From positions 1 through 28,345 of the IMG/VR virus record IMGVR_UViG_3300047297_000079: a DNA stretch of 28,345 nt; one strand, written 5' to 3'. Source of the DNA: a virus. The stretch's first letter is position 1. Every line of letters begins with the position of its first letter. A program made the position numbers and the translations under genes. The notes under the pieces were generated by a model. The model did not search any database. It was not told where the DNA came from and was given only the letters and a program-made list of their open reading frames with translations. This document shows, piece after piece, positions 22,689 to 28,345 of the stretch.

Positions 22689-22827
22689 TACGAGTAGAAT
22701 AGTAATAATCAGAGAAATATATGAGATTGAAAAAAAGCACGATAGCATTTACAAAGTATTTGCTGATTCTATCACTTCTGCTCACACCACGGAGTCTATT
22801 CTCTCAATTCTCCGACAGCACGATTAA
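22627..22827 (+). CDS. Small signal-anchored protein overlapping two genes (spanin-like candidate)
   Basis: This frame is open from 22543, but I choose ATG 22627 because upstream codons merely shadow the previous gene. The 66-residue product has a short hydrophobic start (MVLILWL) and then a protein-like, charged stretch (IVIIREIYEIEKKHDSIYKV ... DSITSAHTTESILSILRQHD). It overlaps the previous gene by 62 bases and the next by 107 bases. The region 22689-22720 belongs only to it. Such staggered membrane/coiled-coil genes recall Rz/Rz1-type spanin overlaps, though no lipobox is present. If an upstream start were used, a full membrane helix would result. Confidence 0.5.
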   Translation: MVLILWLTHPSSKATATSQPDTSRIVIIREIYEIEKKHDSIYKVFADSITSAHTTESILSILRQHD

Positions 22828-23044
22828 GGAAATTAATCTGCGTCTATTAGAACTACACAAATGTCGGCAAAAGCAGTCATTATACGTTAAATTGGCTATT
22901 AATGACTCAATTCTCATTCAAGAACAGCACACCGAAATCATCGAACTAAAAAACGCTAATTTTGATTTAAAAGGAGAGGTAAAAAAGTACAAGACTTTTG
23001 CTATCATCTCTTGGTCAATAATCATATTAGCACTAATTATATGA
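22721..23044 (+). CDS. Envelope protein with signal sequence, coiled coil and C-terminal membrane helix
   Basis: The 107-residue protein has a basic, hydrophobic start (MRLKKSTIAFTKYLLILSLLL) and a possible signal cleavage after SLFSQ. A charged helical middle follows (KEINLRLLELHKC ... HTEIIELKNANFDLKGEVKKY), and a C-terminal membrane helix (AIISWSIIILALII). It would span or bridge the envelope. Similar small proteins sit near lysis genes of Bacteroidota phages. Holin or spanin function is possible; two membrane ends with a coiled coil between favour a spanin-like role. Its end overlaps the phosphoesterase start by 4 bases. Confidence 0.6.
   Translation: MRLKKSTIAFTKYLLILSLLLTPRSLFSQFSDSTIKEINLRLLELHKCRQKQSLYVKLAINDSILIQEQHTEIIELKNANFDLKGEVKKYKTFAIISWSIIILALII
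23011..23043 (+). promoter_or_regulatory. Possible promoter/leader motif TTG-N20-TAATTATA
   Basis: TTG at 23011-23013 is followed after 20 bases by TAATTATATG, with CACTAATTATA identical to copies A and B. It lies inside the end of the preceding gene and runs into ATG 23041, so it may be partly coding coincidence. Confidence 0.35.
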
Positions 23045-23892
23045 AGAATAACGTCCATGTACTACGCAACAACTTCTCCCCTAAAAAGGTTTTACTCATC
23101 AGTGATGCTCACTGGGATAACCCAAAATGCGACAGAGGTTTGCTTAAACGTCACCTTGATCAAGCAAAAGAAATTGGAGCAGACATATTGCTTAATGGCG
23201 ATACCTTTTGTTTAATGCAAGGTGCATACGATCCACGAAAATCAAAGTCAGACATTAGACCTGAACACAACAAAAATAACTATTTAGACGCTGTTGTAGC
23301 TGATGCAGTAGATTGGTTTAGCCCTTATGCCCATTTGATAAAAGTAGTAGGTTATGGAAACCACGAGACGGCTATTTTAAAACGACAAGAGACCGATGTA
23401 ATTGAACGCTTTGTTTTTGGATTAAATAGCAAAAATAACACACAAGTTGAAATAGGCGGTTACGGTGGTTGGATAGTTTACTCTTTTAAAAGAGATAGTG
23501 GTCAAAGCTCTTGTGCATTTAAAATAAAGTATTATCATGGTAGCGGTGGCGGAGGACCAGTAACAAAAGGAGTCATTCAGTACAACCGTATGTCAACTAT
23601 GATAGAAGGTGCTGACATGATATGGATGGGACACGTTCACGAAGACCACGAGTTAACCTACACAGTTGAAAGAATAAACGAAAGTAATAAAGTGCATTTA
23701 AGAGACATTCTAATGGTTAGAACTGCAACATATAAAGAAGAGTATAATAATGGTAAGGGTGGATGGCACGTTGAAAGAGGAGGCACTCCGAAGCATTTAG
23801 GTGGCAGATGGTTAGAGTTGCATCCAAAAAGAAATCAAAAGGACGGCAAAGAAGAAATTAAAGTCACAGCATTTACATATAAAACATTATGA
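23041..23892 (+). CDS. Calcineurin-like metallophosphoesterase
   Basis: The 283-residue protein has the full metal-binding set of the family: SDAHWD (D22, H24), NGDTF (D54), GNHE (residues 106-109, N107 and H108), YYHGS (H166) and GHVHEDHE (H198, H200). It should hydrolyse a phosphodiester or phosphomonoester with two metal ions; Mre11/SbcD-like nucleic-acid cleavage or nucleotide hydrolysis are both possible. I take ATG 23041 because the alternative TTG 23011 adds ten residues that lie in the preceding gene. It is flanked by structural and lysis genes, so context does not settle the substrate. Confidence 0.88.
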   Translation: MKNNVHVLRNNFSPKKVLLISDAHWDNPKCDRGLLKRHLDQAKEIGADILLNGDTFCLMQGAYDPRKSKSDIRPEHNKNNYLDAVVADAVDWFSPYAHLIKVVGYGNHETAILKRQETDVIERFVFGLNSKNNTQVEIGGYGGWIVYSFKRDSGQSSCAFKIKYYHGSGGGGPVTKGVIQYNRMSTMIEGADMIWMGHVHEDHELTYTVERINESNKVHLRDILMVRTATYKEEYNNGKGGWHVERGGTPKHLGGRWLELHPKRNQKDGKEEIKVTAFTYKTL

Positions 23893-24122
23893 GAGTAAAA
23901 GTAAACTTTGTATTCCAAGAAGACAACATAGATCCAATCTACGAAAAATTAGGATTAGACATGGGCTCAGATGGAGTTGAGATAGTAGAAGAGGGATGGC
24001 TTGACCTTAATCATGTCATTGCAGCGTCAGAGTTTTATGAAATGACTCATGTTTATTGCACTGGTAATCATACTTTTTTAATAGATTTGCCACTTTACGA
24101 ATTTGAAGCACTATGGACGTAA
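23889..24122 (+). CDS. Hypothetical small acidic protein
   Basis: The 77-residue acidic protein starts with ATGA overlap on the phosphoesterase stop and ends 10 bases inside the DUF3310 gene. It has strand-like segments (RVKVNFVFQED, HTFLIDLPLYEF). Its coupling to a phosphoesterase may mean it works with it, but I recognise no family. Confidence 0.6.
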   Translation: MRVKVNFVFQEDNIDPIYEKLGLDMGSDGVEIVEEGWLDLNHVIAASEFYEMTHVYCTGNHTFLIDLPLYEFEALWT

Positions 24123-24337
24123 TAAACAAACCAGCACATTATCAGGGTAAAGTAGAGGCTATAGATGCTATCGAATCAGCAATGAGTTATGAAGCATTTA
24201 AAGGTTATTTACACGGTAACGCTATTAAGTATCTTATGCGTTGGACTAGAAAAAATGGGGTTGAAGACCTCCGCAAAGCTCAATGGTATTTACAAAAACT
24301 TATCACTATTGAAGATGGCAAAAATAGAACATTCTAA
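24113..24337 (+). CDS. DUF3310 family protein (T7 gp1.7-type)
   Basis: The 74-residue protein is almost nothing but the DUF3310 core: NKPAHYQGKVEAIDAIESA, then FKGYLHGNAIKYLMRWTRKNG and DLRKAQWYLQKLI. T7 gp1.7, a nucleotide kinase, contains this domain, but many small phage members have no tested activity. The His-Tyr pair (PAHY) and the GNxIKYLxRW motif are intact. It overlaps the endolysin gene by 23 bases. Confidence 0.9.
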   Translation: MDVINKPAHYQGKVEAIDAIESAMSYEAFKGYLHGNAIKYLMRWTRKNGVEDLRKAQWYLQKLITIEDGKNRTF

Positions 24338-24890
24338 CATCGACTATATTCTCAAGTGGGAAGGTGGTCTATCTAAACATAAGGCAGACACGGCTTCAAG
24401 ACATCCTGTACCTGACGGAAGCGGTTACCACACGAATAAAGGAATCACTTGGATGGTGTGGCGTACTATTCACGGCTCAACATCAGAGTCAATAGCACGT
24501 TTTTACAAGATGACGCATAATGACTTTTTAAGCGTTTACCAGAGATATTGGGATGGTGTTAACGCTACTGCTATAAACTCTCAAATCATCGCTGAATTTT
24601 GGGCCGACTTTGCTTGGGGTTCTGGTATAGGTGGTGCATCACGCCAAATGCAGCGTTTCCTTAACTCTCACGGATTTAAATTGAAAGTTGATGGTAAGAT
24701 AGGGCAACAGACAATTAATGCCTTAAACAGCCTTATTTCGCAAAAGTCAGAAAAGTGGGTGTTTGAGAGCTGCTACGCTTGGAGAGTTTCTTTTTTGCAG
24801 TCGCTTACTTCGTTCAAAGACTTCGGTAAAGGTTGGCTTAATCGTATGCAAGACTTTTACATTTACGCTAATCGTGAGTTGATGAAATGA
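24315..24890 (+). CDS. Endolysin, glycosyl hydrolase family 108-like with peptidoglycan-binding domain
   Basis: The 191-residue protein starts MAKIEHSNIDYILKWEGG, where E16 in KWEGG is the catalytic acid position of the GH108 muramidase family. YHTNKGITW (39-47) and FWADFAWGSG (95-104) continue the fold. Residues 125-175 (VDGKIGQQTINAL, RVSFLQSL) form the C-terminal PG_binding_3-type domain. The frame is open upstream to ATG 24189, but that stretch shadows the DUF3310 gene in another frame, so ATG 24315 is chosen. The enzyme has no signal peptide and would need a holin. It cuts glycan strands of peptidoglycan at the end of infection. Confidence 0.92.
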   Translation: MAKIEHSNIDYILKWEGGLSKHKADTASRHPVPDGSGYHTNKGITWMVWRTIHGSTSESIARFYKMTHNDFLSVYQRYWDGVNATAINSQIIAEFWADFAWGSGIGGASRQMQRFLNSHGFKLKVDGKIGQQTINALNSLISQKSEKWVFESCYAWRVSFLQSLTSFKDFGKGWLNRMQDFYIYANRELMK

Positions 24891-25408
24891 AGACCGTTGA
24901 TGATATAGGCAAAGAGTGGAGTAGTTACAATCCACCATCTGATGACGGCATTTTGCGTATCATTCAGAATTGGGGCAATGAGCTAATTTCCAACTTTCGT
25001 TCTAATCTTCAAAAAAACAAATCTCTTGCATCTCGTAACCTTTACCAACAGATTGAACCTGAAATAACAGGAACAAAAACAGGATATAATCTGAAAATAC
25101 AAATGTTGGACTATTGGAAATGGGTAGAAAACGGTAGACCACCAACACGAACCAACTCGCCAAGTAATCCAACTTTACAAAAATCTATTGAAGAGTGGAT
25201 ACTTAATAAAGGAATTCAAGTCAGAACATCCAAGAATCAAGATAGACGTACAGCAACTAAATCTCTTGCTTACGTTATTGCAAGAAAGATTCACAGAAAC
25301 GGCACAAAGGCAAGACCCTTTATATCACCTGCACTCACAAGAGAAATGCAGCAAGTTCTTTCTGACAGGATAGGCAAATACATCGCAGACACTTTAGCAG
25401 GGGAGTAA
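24887..25408 (+). CDS. HK97 gp10-like neck/tail-completion protein
   Basis: The 173-residue protein has the features of gp10-like proteins: helical start (GILRIIQNWGNELISNFRSNL), the central LDYWKWVENGRPPT and IARKIHRNGTKARPFISPAL near residues 133-152. These sites correspond to the Y-x-x-(Y/W)-V-E-x-G and R-P-F-(L/I)-x-P-A motifs of the family. It probably joins head to tail. Its place behind the endolysin, by ATGA overlap, and 9.6 kb from the capsid gene, is odd. A terminator hairpin includes its stop codon. Confidence 0.75.
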   Translation: MKTVDDIGKEWSSYNPPSDDGILRIIQNWGNELISNFRSNLQKNKSLASRNLYQQIEPEITGTKTGYNLKIQMLDYWKWVENGRPPTRTNSPSNPTLQKSIEEWILNKGIQVRTSKNQDRRTATKSLAYVIARKIHRNGTKARPFISPALTREMQQVLSDRIGKYIADTLAGE

Positions 25409-25423
25409 CATCCCCTTTTTTTT
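25400..25423 (+). terminator. Rho-independent terminator overlapping the stop of the neck gene
   Basis: GGGGA (25400-25404), a loop GTAACA holding the TAA stop codon, and TCCCC (25411-25415) form a GC-rich stem with a run of eight T after it. It separates the late block from the early HTH-led block. Confidence 0.9.
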
Positions 25424-25443
25424 GCTCTTATTTGTAAAATATT

Positions 25444-25473
25444 TTTGTAATATTAAAAATAATTGTATATTTG
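25444..25473 (+). promoter_or_regulatory. Bacteroidota-type promoter upstream of the HTH gene
   Basis: TTG at 25445-25447 and TATATTTG at 25466-25473 (match to TAnnTTTG), 18 bases apart. The start of transcription would fall near 25478, on or next to the ATG, so the mRNA may be leaderless. The sequence TTTTGYAATATTAAAAA is shared with the promoter at 27500. Confidence 0.75.
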
Positions 25474-25477
25474 TGGT

Positions 25478-25657
25478 ATGGAACTGAAAGAAATCATTGC
25501 AGTAATTAAGCTTCACAAGAAGCACGGCTTAATCAAGACCGTAAGCAAAAAGACAGGTGTATCAATGCCAACCGTTAAAAAGTATTTAAACGGTGATGTA
25601 ATTAACCCTAAAGCGATGCTTGTAATCAAAACAGCATTAGAGGAGGTGAACAAATGA
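25478..25657 (+). CDS. Small helix-turn-helix regulator, 59 residues
   Basis: ATG 25478 is chosen rather than TTG 25463 because it lies directly after the promoter's -7 box. The helix-turn-helix occupies residues 18-38 (LIKTVSKKTGVSMPTVKKYL), as in Cro-like or resolvase-type small regulators. It is the first gene after the terminator and is probably an early control protein. The protein is basic and has no other domain. Its stop overlaps the next gene by ATGA. Confidence 0.75.
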   Translation: MELKEIIAVIKLHKKHGLIKTVSKKTGVSMPTVKKYLNGDVINPKAMLVIKTALEEVNK

Positions 25658-25926
25658 AAGCAAGTGTATTTGTAGAAGTACTTGACGAAACTATCGTAGT
25701 GACTTACGATGATTTTATATCTGTTGAGTTTGATAGGTTTGAAATTCAAGACCTTATCCCAAAAAAACTATTTCACGAGTTTGCAGACCACATAGAAAAA
25801 ATTGAAGTAGACGAATATCCAGGATTTGATTATATGTTCAACTGCGATAATGTTGATCCTACTGTCGTTTACGATGCAATTTTAGAACTTACCCAATTCG
25901 GAATAAACCCTATAAAACTATTATGA
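25654..25926 (+). CDS. Hypothetical acidic protein
   Basis: The 90-residue protein is strongly acidic (VEVLDETIVVTYDDFISVEFD, EKIEVDEYPGFDYMFNCD) with helix-strand alternation and no membrane segment. Overlaps of 4 bases on both sides place it in the HTH-ERF operon. Acidic small proteins of this kind can mimic DNA, but nothing here shows that. Family not recognised. Confidence 0.65.
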   Translation: MKASVFVEVLDETIVVTYDDFISVEFDRFEIQDLIPKKLFHEFADHIEKIEVDEYPGFDYMFNCDNVDPTVVYDAILELTQFGINPIKLL

Positions 25927-26459
25927 TAACCAGCGAAAAAATTACCAACTTGACGAAGGCTATGTTTAGCTTTCAGACAAAAGTGAGCAGCGTTAAAAAG
26001 ACTGCAAAGAACCCACATTTTAAAAGTAGTTATGCCGACCTCACCAGCATCCTTGAAACAATAAATCCAATCTTGCAAGAGTGCGGTCTATTGGTTACAC
26101 AGCATCCAAATAACGAGTCGCTTGTAACTATTGTTTACCACGCAGAGAGTGGCGAATGGATGAAGAGTGAGCAGATATTGAGAATGAAAGATATCAATAA
26201 CCCACAGGCTCAAGGTAGTGCGATTACTTACGCAAGACGCTATGCTTTAGCATCTATTTTCAATCTTAACCAAGAAGATGATGACGGCAACGCTGCAAGT
26301 GGTCACAAAGTTACTGCTGTAAAAGAGCAACTTAACCCAAAGCACCCAATGTGGAGCAAGGCTCTTGAACACTTGTCAAAAGGTGGTAGTGTATCTGACA
26401 TTGAGGCAAAGTACGTTATAACTGACGAAGTAAAAGTATTATTGACGGCTACTAAATGA
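25923..26459 (+). CDS. erf: ERF-family single-strand annealing protein
   Basis: The 178-residue protein carries the ERF core: AKNPHFKSSYADLTSILETI (28-47), PILQECGLLV (49-58), then PQAQGSAITYARRYALASIF (94-113) and LNQEDDDGN (115-123). ERF proteins form rings that anneal complementary single strands for phage recombination and genome end repair. The C-terminal 40 residues are short and variable. With the YqaJ-type exonuclease 0.4 kb downstream it makes a two-component recombination pair, as in lambda Redβ/exo. Its stop is followed by an AT-rich spacer of 29 bases. Confidence 0.93.
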   Translation: MITSEKITNLTKAMFSFQTKVSSVKKTAKNPHFKSSYADLTSILETINPILQECGLLVTQHPNNESLVTIVYHAESGEWMKSEQILRMKDINNPQAQGSAITYARRYALASIFNLNQEDDDGNAASGHKVTAVKEQLNPKHPMWSKALEHLSKGGSVSDIEAKYVITDEVKVLLTATK

Positions 26460-26488
26460 ATGTTGAATAATAATTATAAACTAAAATA

Positions 26489-26887
26489 ATGCCTTGCCAA
26501 AGTACATTACCACCGTTTGATTCTCCTTACAGAGAATACCCAGAAAAGCCACATGAAATAAATTGGTTAGAAGGAACTATAAAAGATAACTATCAAGAAA
26601 AATACCCTATACAAATGGAAGAAATAAAACAACTATCAATGCTTAAAAAAGAAAACAACTTTTTAGAGGCGGCACTATGTGCAATACTAACGGAGTTGGA
26701 AAATAGAAAAGCATACAATCCAGTAATAAATGCAGCAAGTAAAAACGGTATGATTGACATAGATTCATTTTGGGAAAAGCATAAGAATAAAGACGAGCAA
26801 AGATTGTCTAATGAGTTAAGTAAATTCTCAGAACACGAAAAAGAAATACTTAAAAGATTATTAAATGATGCAAATAACAATAACTAA
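26489..26887 (+). CDS. Hypothetical protein between the recombination genes
   Basis: The 132-residue protein has a disordered N-terminus and a helical C-terminal half (FLEAALCAILTELENRK, FWEKHKNKDEQRLSNELSKF, KEILKRLL). The helical half resembles a frequent phage protein segment, FLEAALCAxLxxLE... then (D/E)xxxLxxxLxKxS, of unknown function. It is encoded between ERF and the exonuclease and overlaps the latter by 23 bases. An accessory role in recombination is inferred from place. Confidence 0.7.
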   Translation: MPCQSTLPPFDSPYREYPEKPHEINWLEGTIKDNYQEKYPIQMEEIKQLSMLKKENNFLEAALCAILTELENRKAYNPVINAASKNGMIDIDSFWEKHKNKDEQRLSNELSKFSEHEKEILKRLLNDANNNN

Positions 26888-27497
26888 ATCAGCAGAAAGA
26901 TGGCAAGAGGCGAGATTATCTCGCTTCACAGCCTCTGAAATTTATAAGTTAATGGGTAGCAGTCGCAATGGCTCTACCCTTTCTAAAACGGCAGAAACTT
27001 TCGTATATGAGAAAGCAGCAGAGATTCTCACCGGTCAGAAGAAACAAATATTCGGTCAGGCTCTCGATTGGGGAATAGAACACGAGTCACAAGGTTTTAG
27101 TAAATTCTCACGGATCACGTTTGAAGAGTTTACTTACTATGGTGGAGAAACATACGTTTTTATCCCTTACGGAGACTTTAGCGGCTATTCTCCTGACGGC
27201 TTGAGTAAAGATGCCATTCTTGAGATTAAATGCCCTTATAACTCCGCTATTCATCTAAAGAACTTTGAAATCTACGATGCAGATAGTTTAAAAGAGATTC
27301 ACCCAGAATACTATTGGCAGATGCAACTTGGCATGATAGCAAGTGGACTTGAAAAAGGTTACTTTGTTTCCTACGACTCACGAATGCCAATGGGCAAAGA
27401 AATCCATGTAGCAGAGATAGAATTGCATTTAGTAAAGGAAGAGATAGACGAGAAGTTAGAAGCAGCATCAGAACTTTTAACTAAAATTCTAAAATAA
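26865..27497 (+). CDS. YqaJ/lambda-exonuclease-like recombinase (PD-(D/E)XK)
   Basis: The 210-residue protein has the nuclease core: RFTASEIYKLMG (20-31), DWGIEHES (68-75), SPDGL (109-113; D111) and ILEIKCPY (118-125; E120, K122), then EYYWQMQLGM (148-157). These are the metal-binding D and E, the lysine, and the glutamine of the family's ExK nuclease. It should digest one strand at double-strand ends for the ERF partner. Two ATG codons in a row (26865, 26868) are equal candidates. A promoter lies in the last 20 bases after its end. Confidence 0.93.
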   Translation: MMQITITKSAERWQEARLSRFTASEIYKLMGSSRNGSTLSKTAETFVYEKAAEILTGQKKQIFGQALDWGIEHESQGFSKFSRITFEEFTYYGGETYVFIPYGDFSGYSPDGLSKDAILEIKCPYNSAIHLKNFEIYDADSLKEIHPEYYWQMQLGMIASGLEKGYFVSYDSRMPMGKEIHVAEIELHLVKEEIDEKLEAASELLTKILK

Positions 27498-27498
27498 T

Positions 27499-27529
27499 TT
27501 TGCAATATTAAAAAAATAGTTTAATTTTG
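27499..27529 (+). promoter_or_regulatory. Bacteroidota-type promoter upstream of the membrane protein gene
   Basis: TTG (27500-27502), 19 bases, TAATTTTG (27522-27529), then five bases to ATG 27535. The stretch TTTTGCAATATTAAAAA matches that of the promoter at 25444 almost exactly. Transcription probably starts at or next to the ATG. Confidence 0.75.
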
Positions 27530-27534
27530 AACCC

Positions 27535-27750
27535 ATGATAGACGTAGGATATTTATTAGCAGCATTAGTCATTGGTGGAATATCGGTGCTAATTAAGATT
27601 TATTTTGACTTCTTGAAGTTTCAAAAATGGTTTGAACAACAGGATGAGGCAACTCCTTACCAGTTAGAAAAGCCTGTAAGAGTTAGCAGACATCAATCAG
27701 AAGTTTTTAATCGTACTATGAGACGTATCAGAAGGGAGTTAAAAAAATGA
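27535..27750 (+). CDS. Small membrane protein with basic tail
   Basis: An N-terminal membrane helix (LLAALVIGGISVLIKIYF, residues 7-24) is followed by a soluble basic region ending RTMRRIRRELKK. It starts just behind the second promoter and its stop overlaps the next gene as ATGA. Function unknown; an early membrane-bound host-takeover protein is one possibility. Confidence 0.65.
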   Translation: MIDVGYLLAALVIGGISVLIKIYFDFLKFQKWFEQQDEATPYQLEKPVRVSRHQSEVFNRTMRRIRRELKK

Positions 27751-27938
27751 GCAGTTTAGAGTATCTAATAGAGCAAATCTTTTCAGGTCATCACAGACAA
27801 TGGGAAAAGGAAATTGCTAAAGCCAAAGAGTTATTCAAGCTTGAGAAAGAACAGGCTTATTTGGATGGCTACAATGAAGGCTTTAAAAAGGCAACTGAAA
27901 TAGTAAATAACTTTTTAAACGATGAACAAACTAATTGA
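27747..27938 (+). CDS. Hypothetical helical protein, 63 residues
   Basis: The protein is helical and charged (WEKEIAKAKELFKLEKEQA, then DGYNEGFKKATEIV). The segment AY-x-x-GYNEGF resembles small phage proteins of unknown function. It overlaps its neighbours by 4 and 17 bases. Confidence 0.6.
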   Translation: MSSLEYLIEQIFSGHHRQWEKEIAKAKELFKLEKEQAYLDGYNEGFKKATEIVNNFLNDEQTN

Positions 27939-28239
27939 AAGAAGAGTAACGGCTTGTTTGTTAAACAACCCACACGCAAGAGATAACGATAATATCTTAA
28001 TTGCTGACTACTGGGCAATGGAGATGAACGATAGTGGAATGAGACCTGAAAACGTACAAATGTTTTTAGATCTAATCAAAAACGGTGATCTTTGCAACGC
28101 TCAAAGTATCACAAGAATTAGACGTTTACTCCAGATGAAATATCCTTATTTAAGAGGTCAGATGTACCAAGAACGACACAACCAACAAGAAAAGGTGAAA
28201 GCTGATTTAGGTTATGCGGTGGACTCCAAAAAAGGTTAA
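27922..28239 (+). CDS. Hypothetical phage protein, 105 residues
   Basis: The 105-residue soluble protein has RVTACLLNNPHARDNDNILI (7-26), and AQSITRIRRLLQMKYPYLRG (about 70-89), then a helical basic end. This two-part pattern recurs in phages as a conserved early protein without known function. The central segment with R-x-RR-x-L resembles a DNA-binding helix, but I cannot name the fold. The gene ends 26 bases inside the last frame of the window. Confidence 0.65.
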   Translation: MNKLIERRVTACLLNNPHARDNDNILIADYWAMEMNDSGMRPENVQMFLDLIKNGDLCNAQSITRIRRLLQMKYPYLRGQMYQERHNQQEKVKADLGYAVDSKKG

Positions 28240-28345
28240 TTTATTAAAGTTATACTTTCCTACAATGTATAGAGATAACTTATGTAAAATTCTAAAATGC
28301 ACACCATCAGCTTTAGGAACAAAAGCATCTGCATTAGGCATTAAA
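28214..28345 (+). CDS. N-terminal part of a Myb/SANT-like or NUMOD-type HTH protein (cut by window end)
   Basis: From ATG 28214 the frame is open to the last base (44 codons). It reads MRWTPKKVNLLKLYFP followed by LCKILKCTPSALGTKASALG. The order W-T-x-x-x-(V/I)-x-x-L-K-x-x-(Y/F)-P, then (I/L)-L-x-x-(T/S)-P-S-A-(L/V)-x-x-K-A-x-x-L-G is that of small phage HTH proteins that read target DNA, sometimes fused to HNH nucleases. A later ATG at 28265 would omit the WT motif. The C-terminal part lies outside the window, so regulator versus nuclease cannot be decided. Confidence 0.65.
   Translation, partial: MRWTPKKVNLLKLYFPTMYRDNLCKILKCTPSALGTKASALGIK

Noticed and set aside
24189-24314. Signal-peptide-like N-terminal extension of the endolysin
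   Set aside because: The hydrophobic start arises from reading the DUF3310 gene out of frame; the GH108 protein begins normally at ATG 24315.
1-28345. tRNA genes, CRISPR arrays, insertion sequences, integrase or attachment sites
   Set aside because: Reading both strands I saw no cloverleaf-like segment, no regular spaced repeats, no transposase and no integrase motifs; a dedicated search tool could still find a weak tRNA.

Overview
The window is a contiguous piece of a double-stranded DNA tailed bacteriophage (or prophage). By gene content it is most likely a siphovirus infecting a member of the Bacteroidota, perhaps a flavobacterium-like host. Every convincing gene lies on the + strand. Genes overlap by 1 to 30 bases in long translationally coupled runs, and base composition is AT-rich. 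Shine-Dalgarno sequences are mostly absent. Two promoter-like sites match the Bacteroidota consensus TTG-N19-TAnnTTTG. Many proteins (portal, major capsid, XkdF-type protease, ERF, YqaJ-type exonuclease, endolysin) resemble families common in Bacteroidota phages. No integrase or CI-like repressor is visible, but the window ends inside genes on both sides, so lifestyle is undecided.

Layout. 1-4.2 kb is replication and early functions: the end of a probable replication protein, a DnaB-type helicase, a protein carrying only the DnaA DNA-binding domain, a sigma-like protein whose frame has no ordinary start codon, a small membrane protein, a methyltransferase and an HNH nuclease. 4.2-7.0 kb is the packaging block, small and large terminase, interrupted by an SSB-tail-like small protein and a glycosyltransferase. 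7.0-13.4 kb is tail: a tail-assembly chaperone pair joined by a -1 ribosomal frameshift on a run of nine T, two large tail proteins and the tape measure. 13.4-16.4 kb is head: an XkdF-like protease with an inserted domain, an acidic scaffold-like protein, the major capsid protein and a further structural protein, closed by a strong terminator. 16.4-19.4 kb encodes fibre and receptor-binding proteins. 19.4-25.4 kb mixes small membrane/coiled-coil (lysis-type) proteins, the portal, connectors, a phosphoesterase, a DUF3310 protein, the endolysin and a gp10-like neck protein, ending in a second terminator. 25.4-28.3 kb is an early transcription block: small HTH protein, ERF annealing protein, exonuclease and small proteins, with two near-identical promoters.

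How it works together. ERF plus the YqaJ-type exonuclease would form a two-component recombination system, next (if the genome is circular or permuted) to the DnaB/DnaA-domain replication genes at the left edge. HNH plus terminase genes suggest cos-type packaging. The head genes sit downstream of the tail genes and the portal is 13 kb from the large terminase, an order unlike the usual terminase-portal-protease-capsid-tail series.

The most interesting points are the frameshifted tail chaperone, the sigma-like frame that lacks a start codon but has a promoter-like box placed exactly ahead of an AUA, an almost identical 39-base leader in front of the protease and scaffold genes, the DnaA domain IV-only protein, overlapping lysis-type genes, and several tiny genes.
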